Of a DNA stretch of 64,000 nt, positions 35,950 to 50,900 are shown piece after piece. A program made the position numbers and the translations under genes. Origin of the DNA: Tenrec ecaudatus (lineage: Eukaryota; Chordata; Mammalia; Afrosoricida; Tenrecidae); the NCBI RefSeq assembly GCF_050624435.1, contig NC_134530.1, positions 145,926,721 through 145,990,720 on the forward strand. Direction: 5' to 3'. Each line of letters opens with the position of its first letter. Position 1 is the stretch's first letter. The notes under the pieces were generated by a model. It was not told where the DNA came from. It searched no databases and worked only from the letters and a program-made list of their open reading frames with translations.

Positions 35950-38900
35950 TCAAGGCCAGTTGCAGCACTTGCAGTTGTCGTCAAACACGAGGCCATCTGC
36001 ACACCTTTTGGCCACAGTGTTTCCATTGGCACACTCAAAAAACCTGGAGGGATCATCAGGGTCCCCGTAGATGCCATCAGCTTTGCCTTCACAGAACGTG
36101 CTGGGCGGGGTGGGCTTGGGAGGCTCTGGAGTGATGCAGCCTACATGCAAAAAGATAGGAACATAAAACATCAGTTCGTGAACATCGAGGACCCCTCCAG
36201 ACATCTGAAGTTAGAAATGTCCTCCCGACCTAATAAATTCAAGCCAGGCCGTACTGGACGTTGTTGTTATGGTTACTCTTGTCTTGTGCTATCGAGTCGA
36301 TTCTGGCTCACCAGTGGTTTCCCTTCGCTGGTAACCAAAATATGAGCAGTTCAAGCCCACCCACAGGCACCACAGACAAAAAGACATGCAACCGGCCTCC
36401 CTAAACATTATCATTAGAGCAGTTCTACTCTGGGGCACATGTGGAGTCGTCATAAGATTTGAGATAGGAGGATTTTATGCACCAGAGATCAGGACAGAGT
36501 TGCAGATTGCCGTAAGATCGTTTGTTCAACGTGAACAGAGTTCTAGTTTCCACATCTTTCACTGGCAGGAACAGAAAACATAGCTATAGTCTTTAGTATT
36601 TGGAGTCCCTGACTTAGCTGCTAATGAAAAAGGGGGAAGGCGTAAGTTAACCCAGAGTTGCTTTGGGGACTGAAAAAGTGTCTGGGGATAAATTTTTTTA
36701 ATAATACTAATGTGCTAGATGGTGGAGCACCATTCTACTCTGACATACATGGGGTCAACTGGGAGTCAGCATTGGTTAGGCAGCAACGGATTTACTGGAT
36801 ATTTAATTGTTTTGCTGAATTGGACAACAACAGAGCAATAGAATGACAGAGGACTTACTCTCAGATTCACACAGTAGGTCAGTCATTTTTGTAGGTTAAC
36901 ATATGGTCATGTGGGAGAGTTTGTACTTTCTAAGGTTGTGTTAAATAAATTGCTTCAACATCCCATCCCAAGTTCTCTGATTACTGAATATTAGAAGATG
37001 CCTTATTCTCTTCACTCAGGATGCTCACTCTCGCAATTCATCATGTAAATTCTTTTGTTCCATGCCTGGGTGAGCTCCTTCGTGAGCCCTTGCATGTTCT
37101 GCAGTTGAGCTTGCTTTGGATTCTCTGAAGTCATACCATTTGCTCAAATGTGTCCCAGCTTGGAAAGTGAGTATGTGTCAGCCCTCGCTAGAAACCATGT
37201 CTTCTCTGCTGGAAATGAATGGAAGCCTCCAGAGCCAAAGAGTATACCTGGGGTTTCTGCCACCTTGAGAGTCCATGAAACTGGGACTGGAAGCGTTTGG
37301 GGTTCGAGTCATGCAGGTGCTTTCTTAATTACCTGGTGTCTGCAGCCCCAGGAGAGACTTGAGTTTGGAGATCAGAGGATAGGAACCCTCACTGCAGAAG
37401 TTGCCCAGGAAGTCATCCAAGTCAAGAGCCCAAACCATGGCACCACCAAACCCATTAGCCTTCAGAAAGGTTACCTGCGATACAAAAGGATAAGCTATGA
37501 ATCCAAATCCTAAGTTTTCCAAAATAGTGTACAATTATTAAAACCATGGCGAAATAAGGAATTGTTTCTTTCAAAGAAACACACAGAAACAATTATACAA
37601 TGATGGAATAACTTCATTTTTGCATGTTAATCATAGCTTTGTGTACCTACCATCATTGTCTAGATGGTGACCACACAATGCACAAACCATCTAGATTCTG
37701 ATATTTGTGGGGCATTTGTTTCATTTGCCATCATAAAAAAATAACTATTTCTCATGTATCTACTTAATATTTCTAAACCTAATTTGTGATGATTGAAACT
37801 ATTTCAGAGTGGTGGACTAAAATGTCATGCCCCTTTATTTATTGTTTTCATGCTCTGAAATCACAAGCAAGACCCCAAAAGTACCTGTGCATATGTGTTT
37901 TGATCATACTGCTTTTCCAGTAAAAACACTCTAGAGTTGGAAGCTGAAGGGTGTGGCTATTTATCTCATCCCTGTTATATACTTTTCTATCGCTTCCTGG
38001 AAAGAAAGCCACCAAGACCTACCCAAGGGGTTCTTTACGTGGCAACTGAAAGCCTGTGTGGTGCCGTGGGAAAGCATATGCTCTGGAATGAGGCTGACCT
38101 ATAAGCCAAATCCCAGTGTCCCTTTTGCTGACTGTACTAGAAACCGCCAAAAAGCACAGGGCTTGAGTTTCAGTTCGTACACGTGCAGGTTTATTCGAAA
38201 CAGAATGAGTTTAAATTAGTGTGTGGCTGAAGACAAGCCCTCCCAGTAATACGTTCATCTTAGCGTCAGGGGGGTGTCTTCCAAAAGGCCAGTTAAATTC
38301 ACTGCAGAGAGGCCAACTCAAACGGTCGTGATCACGGCTTGGGGGTGGGGGGGGTGGATTCTAAAGGAGATTCTCGACAGATTTTATCAGAGCACAAAGA
38401 AAACCACAGGGGCTTATTGGCAGAAGTTTTAGGAAAACTACATTGGTGAGAAAAAGGTCAGGAAAATTGTGCCCGGGAATTTATTTTTCCATCAAAGTGC
38501 ATCCACTCATTCTTCAAGGGCAGCAAGGGACACCCAGTGAGTATTGCGCCGGGAAGCCTTACTCCACCCAACCGCAGCGCCGGCCTCACCCTTGCAGACC
38601 TCTGCTTCTGGGTCTCCAAACGAGACTAGCATTTAACGGGGACACAGCCCTTTGAGCCCATTTCTAACGTGGTGTCAATCAGAGAGCACAGAACTCTTTA
38701 GGGGAGTTCATCGTCGGAACCCCGCCTTCGGAAGTGGACAGACTTAGGTGGAGAACAGGCCGACAAATCATAACTTCACATTTTAACGGAATTTTCGTTT
38801 AATAAAGGTTTCTGTGATTTTGTAACAATATGTTTTTACTTACCTCCCTGTATCCTAAGTGAAGGACCCTCTCAGCACCAATTTTCTGGTTAAGAAATTC

Positions 38901-41900
38901 GGGATGGTAATGCACCCTTCAGAGCAACGGCAACTGCCGTTTGCTGAGCACACACTCAGCACGCATTCTTTCGTGTACTCCAGCCCATAGGCCTGTTACA
39001 AGGACTGAGTGGAGCGTCTGAGATGAAAGAGCTGCCACGTTGTAGGCAGCCAATGATTGCTTTCTCTTTCCCCTTCCACAGAACAAAACGGGGCTTTTGC
39101 CAAGGCTTCCCCAACTATTTCCTGCCCAGAGAGAGCCCTCTAGTGGGGTGCTGGCAGCTTCCAACAAGAATGTAGACACCGATCTACCATAAATCATGCA
39201 CTTTCTAGTGAGGGTCCTGATGGGCACTGCCAGGCCCTTTAGGTTAAAACAAAACATCATGCCGTGGAATTGATCCTGACTCATAGCAACCTCATAGGAT
39301 TGGGTGGAACTGTCTCTGTGAGGTTCTGAGAGTAATTCTTTATAGGAATAAACAGTCTTCTCTTTATCCTGAGGAGCAGCTGGAGGTTTCAAACTGATGA
39401 CCTCAAGGTTGGCAGATCTGCTCATGACCACTGCAATGCGCCATCAGGGTTCCGCTCCTCACACACTTGAATTGTCGGTAGTATGATTCGCTTTCAACTT
39501 GCCCTCTCTTCTCACCTTTTGAAGCTTCTTCCAGCAGCATCATTTTGTTCTCCATGGCCTCCCCCACCCCACCCTGCCCCCCACACACACCAAAGGGCAA
39601 GGGTTTGGAATTTCTCTCACCCTGACCAGCAGTACAAGAGAGTGGTATTCTTCTGCTTGGTCATGTTTAATTCTACCTCCTCTCTCATGAGTGAATGGGT
39701 ATAAACATGAATGATCGCTCTCCTACTACCCCAGGCAAGTCTCGTCTTCCTTTGCTGTGCGTTCACGTCCTTTTCCCTAAATCGATCAGAGGAAGCATAG
39801 TCAAGAAGGCAGAATTGGGCATGTGGTAAAGAAGTGGGAGGATTGGTAAGAGTTAGGGAAGCACCGTTTCCACGTAGATTTTGGCTCAATCTCAGGTCCT
39901 AGATTTGTCTACAAAGAACCCAAAGTGTGTGGGCTTATCTATAAAAGTCATCTGGGTATTGATGTTTTCATGGGGGTCTGAGAAGATGTATTTGTGTTCG
40001 TGTTGATATTTTATAAGCACAAAGGTAAGGTGCCTCAGGAATCCTCTGCTTTTATTGCCTTGTCTTACAGAGCAGGAAACTGAGGGTGAGGGAGGGGAGT
40101 TGTTGACATAACATCACACAGTGAGCCAGTGATCAAGCTCTCGTTATAAGTGGGGTTTCTCATCCAGGGTTCTTTCTGAATACATAGCATATTTTCAGGG
40201 GCAGAGGTGATGTAACGTAATCATAAGTCCATGGCTGACACTTACCTTGTGCTCATAGCTTTCAGCATTGTCAAACCCCACCCACTCATTGCCTCTGTAG
40301 GCGTAGGGGACCTTCTGGTCTGCGATCCATGAAGTGGTGGCTTCAGGTAAGAATGTGCAGATCTGATCAGAGGAACTCAAGTTAGCAAAATCTTGAGATA
40401 GACTAAAACTTCACTAGGTGAATATTATTCTTAAACAATGACATGCTAGCAATTGCATTGTTGTAAAAATCAAAGTTTCCGCTAATTAACCCCTTTGTGT
40501 TTTTGTTTCCTCTACCTGGGCTGCGCGCGGGTTGGCACCACCTAGAAAGCTAACTTAGGGTGCTACTTCCCTAATGGCCCTCCACCCACAGCAAATTAGA
40601 CAGCATTCTTACTATTGTTTATTATCAAATTCAATCACAGAATATAGGATTAATATAGTTGTCAAGAATTTCGACTTTCTTCTTCATACAACCTGACTTC
40701 TCTGATTATTTACTCAGCATCAAGTTGAATTGGATGGTGATTGAATAAGTAGGGTGAGAGAATACAACCCTGATGCCTGCCTTTCCTGATTTTAAAACAT
40801 GCATTGCATTGCATAAATCTGCAGTACAGGACCTCTTTTAAGAGTTCAAAAGCAAGGATGTTACTTTGCGGACCAAGGTGCATCTGACCCAAGGCATGGT
40901 ATATATGCATGTAGAAAATGGATATTGAATAAGGAAGACCAAAGAAGAATTGATGCATTTGAATTGTTTGATGGTAAAAGATATTGAAAGTATGGAATGG
41001 CAAATGGGCAAGCACATCTGTCTTGAAAGAAATGCAGCTGGACTACTCCTCAGGAGTAAGGATTGTAAAATTTTGTCTCACATACTTTGGATGTACTGTC
41101 AGGGCAGCCCGTTCCTGGCGAGAGACATGCTCAGTGACGTATAGGGGCAGTGAAAAGAGGAAGACCCTTAGCAGGGTTGATGGACAGTGCCTGGAGCAAT
41201 GGTGTCAAACAGAAGGGAAACTGTGAGGATGGTACAGGACCGGGCAGGACTTCATTCTGTGTGCATAGGATTCTGTGAGTTGGAACCGGCTCAACGACAC
41301 CTAACAACAACAACACAGTTGTATGATGCTTAAATGTACTATTTCTTAGACTATGTGAATATTAACAATAAAAATTTAGTCAAATCTTTCTACATTTATT
41401 ACAGCATTATTAGTTGCAATATTATTAATAACTTAACCTTTTTCTCTCTCCTTTTCCTTTCATTACTACTTCATTCGCAAAAGTTTCTTGATATTGCAGG
41501 GACAGTGAGTTATTTGTTGGATTACTATCCCACTGTGTATAAAAGGGTCCCTCTCAGAAGCAGAAGGAGAGATCTCATTACCAGAAAGATCCAAGAGTGG
41601 AGCATATTCTCTGGACCCAAGATCCCTGTGAGGTGAACCTCCTGGATAGAGATGACAACTATAGTATCAGAGGAATAGCAGCAGAACCAGGGGCCAGAGT
41701 ACGGAACAGGGTGATGGACTTTTGTACAGGAGCCTGGTTTGCAGAGTAGGGCGCCTCCAGGTACTTAATTGGGAGAGTTGGGCTTGCTGCCCCATGGAAC
41801 TTGAGCTGAATGCTTACTAGTTGAGGCTCACAGTGGAGTGGCATGCCACTTTGGGAATTTATTAGCAGACCTGAAAAAACTTTGTAACATGTCATAAGAA

Positions 41901-44900
41901 ACAACTCAACTCTGAGCATTTCTCACTGGCATTACAATTTGTTAACTTCGCTAATAAACCCTTTAATTGTGAATTTTGTCTGTAAGTTCTGCACAGCCAT
42001 TGCAACGAATATTAGAACCCAGAGAGGGAATACAGAGAATATTAAGACATCACAAATAGAGGTTGATCAATGCTATTTACACAGTATCGCAGTTAAAATG
42101 CCAGGTGATTTGACAAAATAAAATATTACAAAATTAAACTGCAGCAGCATGTGCTGATACTACAAGTAGAGAAAACCACATGACTCAATGTGTCGTGATA
42201 GCGGAATATGAATGAGCAAAGCACATTAGAAGGCCCAAAGTAAACTAACGCAGAGGTACATGTATGATACATGTAAGCTAGGCTTACCAAAAAAAAGGTT
42301 TTGTTGTTGTAGCTAACTAGGGATATTTTTATAAAAATTAATAAATATCTGCTGAAATACTGTGCAACAATTTTATGCATTAAGCTTAGTGTCACCCCTT
42401 CTGATAGTGTCACCTGTGGTGCTCTGCATTCCCCACGTACCTCTTCTGGGTGGCACTGTCCATGAGAGCAGGAGCTGTGTCTTAGAATGCCCGGTGTCCA
42501 GCATGATGCCAACGTATGAATCCAAACGAGAAACAAACCCATCGCTATCGAGTCAGTTCCGGCTCATAGCGAGCCTGGAGCACAGAGGGGAACTGCTCCT
42601 GAGGGGCTCTGAGACTGTAAACCTTTACAAGAGCGGACAGCCTCGTCTTTCTCCCACAGAGAAGCTGCTGGGTTTGAAACACTGACCTTGCAGTTAGTTA
42701 GCAGCCTGCTGCCTTAATCCATAGCATCGCCAGGATACTTTTGACATATGTCAGAGCTCGGTCAATTATCTTGGACAAAATTAGAAGTAGCCTGAATGTG
42801 ATAGAGAACTCACAGAAGAATGTCCCTATTTCTCTCAAGGCTCTCTTGTCTTAACATTTAAAAAAGTGATTTAAAAACTCTACATTTTGATGTAAGAGTT
42901 AAACTCTTCTCTTTCTTAAAAGGAATTCCCCCCTCGTGTAAGTCGGGTTATATGTAGCATGACCCCTCATTTCCCAGGAGGAAGATTTCCATCGCTCCCT
43001 GGGAAATGTTTTGTCTCGCCATTGGGGGTGGACAGGGGAATCACCCAGCAACATTATCTTACGATAGAAAGGAACCCAAATGGTATCAAATCCAACTCCC
43101 CCACCATCTTGAGTGTCCACTGCCGTCTTTCCCGGGGGTAGTTACCTCGTAATAGGCCCAGAAGCCAGCCTCCCGGGTGTAAGGCCCGACAGACCCTGGT
43201 CCCGAGATAGGTGCTCCCACAGACACGTCTGAAGAAGTGAGGCGCATGGTCCGTCCATAGGTGGGGAACCCCATGATGAGCTTCTCAGCAGGAACCCCAT
43301 TGTCACGCCAATATTTCATGGCAAATTCCTGAGGGAACACTCAATTTAAGGTTCAAAGCCAATGAATTCCCCTCCGCCTTTCTCCCCATGTCTGATTCCT
43401 AGTTCTGACCTATAACCCACGCCTTACAGTGTTGAAGTAGATAAACTCTCCATGGTCAGCAGAACCCTGATGCAGGGGACTGTTGTGTCCTGTGACTGTG
43501 TCCCAACCTCCATGGAAGTCATAGGTCATCACACTGATGAAGTCCAGCAGCCTGGCAGAAGAGTGGGACAGAAAGGGTGAGGAGCAGTTGAGGGTGTAGA
43601 TGTTACCGTGACTGTGGTTATTGTTGGAACATCGGGGGGCGGGGGTTGGCCCGGGTGGTGGGCATAGCTATGACTGTGGTTGACCGAGGGATCATCTATG
43701 ACATATCTTTGTTTTCTCTTCTTTGAGATACGCTCTATACAATTCTAGAAACCTGGAGGGCGTGGTGAAAGACTGTTTCCCCATGTCTTTTCATTTCTAC
43801 TTCAATCAGAATTTTATTTTTCTTGTCTGTGTTGGAGATCTGTGAAATGCTTCCTTTGAAAGGGGTTTATAATAACTTTTTTTAAGAAAAGATTTTTAAA
43901 CTCTAGTGTCATACAAGTTCCCACAAGAGCATAACCAATGTTCATGTAGTTTTTGCCAGAATTTTTTTTTAACTAATCACCCTGGTGAAGCATTTGCTAA
44001 CCGTTGTGATGTGGCTCGCAATCTGACTAGCCTGAAATTTTTACTTGTTTATTAAGCAGCAAACATGATTCTCTGTGGTTTCTCCCGTGGGCACTAGTGT
44101 TTTATTCAGAACAACGACAAGAAGCAAGTCTGTATTTACAAAGGGCCCCCCACCCCACCGCTTTTAAGGTTTGCTCTTGTTTTTCAACCCCTGTCTGTCG
44201 CATCTGCTCTGAGACAGACAGTGAATGGACTCTGTGCTGGGGGAAAAACGTCACTGCTCCCAGAAACCTCCAAGGAGCCACTGGGCACTCCTCTGCCCAG
44301 TGCAGGGCTGTCAATCACTGAAGGAGACTTGCTAGAGCTCTGGGAGGTGACGCTGTGTGAACTCCGGGCGCCTCTGCCTTCTCGTGCAGGACAAAGCTCA
44401 GCACACTGATGGACTAGGTGTCCCTGGAAGCCTTGGAGAAGACCCTTTCACCCTCCCCCTGGCCTAGTGAGAGACTGTAGACTAAAAACTGCCCCCCCCC
44501 CCAGAACAACTCTGGGCAGGCCCCAACAGAGGGAAAATCAACAAACCCAGCTTGCCACATACCTTGCCAGCGGTTTTATGCACACAGAATAAAGAACTTC
44601 CTCCATCTCTCTTTCTCATCTTCCGCTTGTGGTCATGCCTTTGATGGGGGGTGGGGGGTGGGGGGGACGGGGCAAATACTTCTCTCCCCAATGGGTCAAC
44701 CCCGTGGCAGGGGCCTCGTGCATTCATGCAAGCCCCCTGGAGAGCTTCAGGCCGCATTAAGCACATTACCCTCTAGATCGCAAGCAGGAGCGCGACTAGA
44801 TGCCAACTAAGAGCACTAGGAGCAGGTCGAGGGGTAGACGGTCCCACAAACAGACGGCAAGACCTACAGACTACATAAATTTAGTCTGATGGAGGCCTGA

Positions 44901-47900
44901 CGAGTGCCGAAGGTCTAAATCCTGCCCTAGCATAACAGGCGTTCTGGAAATCTCTGGGTACAGCTGTGTGACTCACGCTCCGATCTTGGCAATTTCGTAA
45001 CCGGCGTCGATTGTGCCTTTGCCTGCGGAGACTGCGGCCGAGATCAGCAGCCGGGGCCGGCCGGTGGCTCGGGCCTCCGCTTCGAAGGCCGCTAACATTT
45101 CCTGCAGCAACAGATAGGGTGGTGGTTTGTGTTGCCTCAAGTTGGCCCCCCTCATTCAGGACGACGCCACGCTGCCCGGGCTTGTGCCAACCCCAGGATT
45201 AGAGGCAGACGGCACAGTCGAGAGCCTTCGTGTTTTCATGGCTTCTTGGCACTAGTAGAAAGCCAGGCCTTCCTTCCCACACTGCCTTAGTCTAAAGACT
45301 CTGCTGCAGTAGTGCCCAGGCCCGCGACCAGCGGGACAGAGGCAGCACAGGCGCTGCAAATCAAACGCGCGTGTCCTGGATGCAAGGTGAGACCGCCACC
45401 ACGGAAGCCCCCCTCCCCCCGTAGGCAGGGAGAATGGCATCGATGATCAAGGTTACTGTTAATCCTAGGGAAGATACAGTGTCGACAAATGACCCCAAAT
45501 GTAACGTAAAAAAAAAACAGTAATATTTGCCCAAGGGGGGAGGGGGAGTTTCCTTGTTTGCTAGTGTTTACTGGGTGTTTTTGAGAGCGTGCTCAGTCTG
45601 GAATCTAAATCGTCTGGAATCTGTTTCCCTGCTTCCTTATTTTGAATCTATTCTGTAGGGTCTCTGTCAGTTTCTGCCTGCGTTTGGAGGCAACTGTTGC
45701 TCATTGCCACCTAGGTGATTGATTGGACGGCTGGCAGCCCCACGTGGGCAGGCGTAACTGCTCCGGAGCTGTGCCCTCCAGAAGCAGATCACCAGGCCTT
45801 TCTTTGGAGGGGACCAACCTTTCAGTCAGTAGTCAAACACTTCACTGTATCACCCAGAAAGCTTGTGCCAAATTATTGCTCTTGTAGGACTTCACGGTTG
45901 GTTTCTCAGTAAATAGGGATAATCAGTAATGAAGGATTAAAAATACATTTATTTAAAAAAATCCTTCACATGAGTATCAGGAATGGTAAAGAGAGTCGAG
46001 TCTGCTTTGTGCCTAACACAGAGCCCGATGTGCTGTGAGATGGTGTCCTTCCCCGCCTTTCCTCTGCCTTTGGGAATGGAAGTCAAGCAAGAGTTGGGGA
46101 TCCTGAGAGTGCCTGGGCTTTATGATTGCATCTGTCAATCCTTACCTCAATCAGAATAGTAAAACGTTGCTTGTCCTCAGGTGGGCTGCCCCGGGACCCT
46201 GGATACTCAAAGTCAAGGTCAATGCCGTCAAATCCATGCAGCCGGAGATACTCTATCACTGAGTCGATGAAAATCTTACGGTTGCCAGCCGTGGCCACCA
46301 TGGCGGTGAACCTGGAGAGGGTATGGTCCTGAGTGCATTCAGGTGCCATACCCTCTGCCCCTTCATTCTTTCTCTCATGGGGATTTGGTGTGGCCCCAGC
46401 TCCAAGAGATGAGGCATCACCACCAACTTCTGTCTTTAGAAAGTCACTATCACAGTGGTTCTCAACCTTCCTAATGCCATGATCCTTTAATGCAGTTCCT
46501 CATGTGGTGGTGACCCCCAACCATCAAATTATTTTCATTGCTACTTCATCACTGTAATTTTGCTGCTGTTGTGGATGGGGCGACCCCTGTGAAAGGGTCA
46601 CGAGCCACAAGTTGAGAACCGCTGCCCTTTCTTCTCCAACAGCTACCCCAGTCGTCTGATGTCATAAAAATCATTCTGCAAAGCTAGTCTTTAAAGCAGG
46701 CCTCGCAGGACTTACAAGCGCACCATCCCTCCATTATTTTAGGGTCTTCTTTCACCCAATTACAAATGGGTGCACTATGTCCCATTCCACCCCCCTACTA
46801 TTAACTTCTAACTCCCGTCAACACGGTTACCATAATACGACAACAGGGCAAGGAAAACTCATCCCCTCCATTCACAAAATATGCTTCATTATAACCTTGC
46901 CTTCCCTCTTTCTCATGTCCTGTCTTTAAGATCATGACAGCTACTGATTGTTCTGTGCCTTTGTCCATGTGGTTCTCTTTTCCAAGAATGCCCTTCCCAT
47001 GCCCCCTGGCACGCTTCTACTTACTAGTCCCTGGCCTTTTCAAATGCTATCTCGTCTTCTTGTAAACTCTTTGCTCAAGCAGTATTTAGCATGACATTCT
47101 TGCAACTATCTTATTACACTGTGCTCATGCCATTTTGGGCACATAGTCATTACTATATTTAGTGGTGCCTATATGAGGAGCCCTGGTGGCTCGGTGGATG
47201 AACTGCTGGGCTACTAACTGAAAAGTCAAGGGTTCAAACCTACCAGCCACTCCATGGGGCCTGAGCTACCAGGCTATCTGCTTCCATAGAGATTGGAAGT
47301 CGCTCTCCCTAACGAGATCGGAAGTTTCCTGGGATTCTTTTAGTCGTGTATTTTCCCTACAGTGTTAGGAATGTGCCTGGCTCTGTGGCACTCTATAAAT
47401 GTTTGTTGAAGCATCTAACATCCTTCCCGCTCCATCTAACATGCCCCTGCCCATCTTTATGTCTCCAGGTGGAAGAGTGAGAGACATTATATTCTTTAAG
47501 ACTCCTTTCAATAGCTCTTTCATTCTTATGTACTTCTGAGTTCTAGAACTGGTACCTACAATAACAGTACATGATACATGTTCATTAAATACTTTTTGAC
47601 GTAAATTGAAGCACTCTAAGTAAGCAGATTTTATGTCTAGGTCATGTGATCGATTATTCCCATACTTAACACCTTCACACTGTTTCTCTGCTAAAGCTCT
47701 CTCCCTCCCCTCAACCTATAACCCTAGGATCAGAAACTCTGGACTGCAAATAACCCCTTTTCAAGATAAGTAAATTTGTAAACAAGCAAACACTTCCGTT
47801 GATTCACTTCCTGACTCTAGGTCTTTTCCTGTCTGGGAACAGCTGCTGCAAAGGCACTCCTGGAATCGTTCATGTCTCCTTCAACGATCTCTTTTCCAGA

Positions 47901-50900
47901 CTCCTCCTCCAACGATCCTACTCCAGCTCCTACTCCAATGCCCTTAGGGAGAAGGCGTTCTTACTTTTGCGTGCCAAAGTTCCATCCACCAATCGCCAGG
48001 AGTGTCACCAGGTTTTCATTACTGTTGAGGAAGCGCGGGCAGTTATGTTAGTCCAACATGGGGAACTGCCTACGGAGTCACCGTGGCCTTCCCTCAGACT
48101 CGCAGTTCCAGCCCAGCTCCCTAGGAACCCCCTTCTCGGGATTTCCTCCTGCGCCTCAAAGGGACAGTTTTGCTTACCACTCAGATGGCAACACCCACAC
48201 TTGACTTCTGGGCCACCACAGTAGTCCTTCTAAGAGCAGAGGGCAAGAGGCCAAACTACCGTAAGTGGAAGGGGCAATACAATCATGGGTGTGCATCCAA
48301 CCTGGTAGGCAACTTTGCTATCTGACGGGAGGCATTCCCAGGGGAAAAAATGGTGGGAATTTAGCCAAAGATATTAATGAGACTCTAAAAGTTACACCCC
48401 TGGTGATATCGGGAGGGTGGAGGGAAGATGGGGTAGAAAGGAGGAACCAATCACAAGGATCTCCATATAACCCCCTCCCTTGGGGACAGACAACAGAAAA
48501 GTGGCTGAAAGGAGACGTCGGACAGTGTAAGACATGACAAAATAATAATAATTTATAAATTATCAAGGGTTCGTGAGGAAGGAAGGGTGGGGAGGGAGGG
48601 AGAAAAATGAGGAGCTGATAATAAGGGTTCGTGTAGAAAACAAATGTTTTGAGAATGATGATGGCAGCAAATGTGCTTGATACGATGGATGGATGGGTAG
48701 ATTGTGATAAGAGTTATATGAGCCCCCGATAAAATGATTTTTAAAATAAATAAATAAAAGTTACAACCCACGTCCACCGGCATCCCCACTCAAAACTGTT
48801 AACTGCATCATCCATTTGAAAACAGAAAATAAAGGTTTTCCAAATAAAGTTGACCCCTCCCCTCCTGAGCTCACTGGGAAGGTGATTATAGTAGGGAGTT
48901 CATGAACAGGCTCATGAGCACAGTCAACTATCAAGTTACTTTCCTTTGAAGCCTCTCGGGCACTCCCTTGCTCAGTGCCCTGAGCTACCAAGTCTCGAAG
49001 GGGCACAGACCAGAAATCGATGGGGGGGGGGGGATCCAATCTAGATTAACACGCAGAGAAGGGAAATAGAGGATCGGAGCAATGAAGCCAACAATTCTGG
49101 GAGATAAAATCGTTGAGGCAAAGGGACATATCATCTTGCTTTTTATCCAGGTGGTTTGGCCTGGCCTGTCTTCTCTCCTCCGGACTCATCCGTTCCACAT
49201 GGTGTGCTTTAGCCTTGAGGCAGGAGACAGTACCCAGTACTAGCTTTGGATTTGGAGTCTACCCTATGACTCCCCAACATATGCTGGGCTAAGGTACTCA
49301 CTGCTGCTTGAGAGCCTGGAACCGAGGGTAGAGGACATCGTCATTCCACTCGTAGGGCGCGATCTTATTGTTGACCATAGTGGCGAAGGCGTAGATAAGG
49401 TGTGTACACAGGCATGGGTCCACATTCTCCGGCACGTATTTGGCAGGGTCTGGGCGGTACTGGGACCAATTGGTAAAGTAACACACAAGCTTCGTGGCTG
49501 TGCCTGGTAAGAAGAAACACTGAGGGCTGGAGACTCAGTACTCCTGGGGTCTCTTGGGGGAGGAACAGCAAAATCACTCTGGGAACCTCAGGTCTTGCTC
49601 TGGACTTAGGGCTGGGGGTATCAGAGGCTCGGATTGATTAGGTCAGACTACAAGTTAAAAATGTTCTCTCCTGCTCACGGCTGTGAGAATGGAATTAGAG
49701 ACAACAAGGTGAAATGGAAACCCATTCCCTTGAAGAGGTCCGATTTCTGGGGAGTTCATGATTCCCCACTTCCCCTGGCCTCACCAACTAACCTACTCAT
49801 GTGCTTCTTGCTAGGTGCTGTTGAGTTGATTCAAACTCCTGGCGACCCATGTTACAGAGCAGAGCTGCTCCTAGGGGTTCAAGGCGGTGGCCTCTCCGAA
49901 GCAGATTGTCAGACCCGGCTTCTAAGACGCCATCGGATGGGTTCCTATCGCCAAACTTGCAAGTGGTAGTCAAATGCGTCGGCGTCTAATGCTCCCTGAA
50001 TCCTTTACCCTGCTAGACACTGTTCTGCTCATAGGCAGTTCTTATTCCTACTACTGACTTAAAGAGATGTGAACGTTCAGGATGGGGTGAAAAGAAGGAG
50101 GGAGAAAATTCTCATCCTCTCTCTTCTTTTTTGAAAGACAACTTTGACTGTCCCATGGAAGCTAGAAACTCTAACTCTCTCAGGTTCTTGAGCATGTAAG
50201 TCTGCTGATGTTGGAAAATCCCTTATCCGAAAGAAAGCCTCGCGAGACTTACCAAGCTGCAGCTGAAGCAACACAGCCAGGCCTGTCAAAAAGCAAGCAA
50301 CAACATGATAAAAGTGATTAATGTCGCGGAATAGCGTGTACATTTTAAATGTTGACATGGCGATTTTTTCCCTTACATTTAGACTCGCCACAGTAAAAAT
50401 AAATAAATTATAAAGCAAACAAATCAAAACAAGCCACAAATACGTGATTCGGCCCCAGCTTCTGAAGGACACTAAAGACTGTCGCCCTGCTGGGTAACCA
50501 TGAGCATTCAGCTCCCAGGGAGTCCTACCCACCTTCACCTCTCCATGACTTCTGCCTCAACAGCCCCTGGAGATAGGGGTGGAAAGTGGGTTAGAGAGGC
50601 CAGGTCCTGCAGTTGGGTACTACACCACCCAGTCGGTGGTAAACCAGAAAAAACATGGCTTTGGGGCCAGGTCTTGTTAGATTTGAAACTCAGATTTTCT
50701 ACTGCCAACCGCAACTTCCATTTTCTTCCTGGCCAAAATGGGGGTTACAAACCCTACCCTGAAATATTGTTGTAAGGCTTAGTGGCAGGACACCTCTAGA
50801 GCTGAGTGAATATCCTTTCCTCTAACCATTGGCCCCATTGACTTGAATTAAGACCCAACTTCACGACCCTTAACTCAATTGTATGCTCAGTAAGGGTAAC

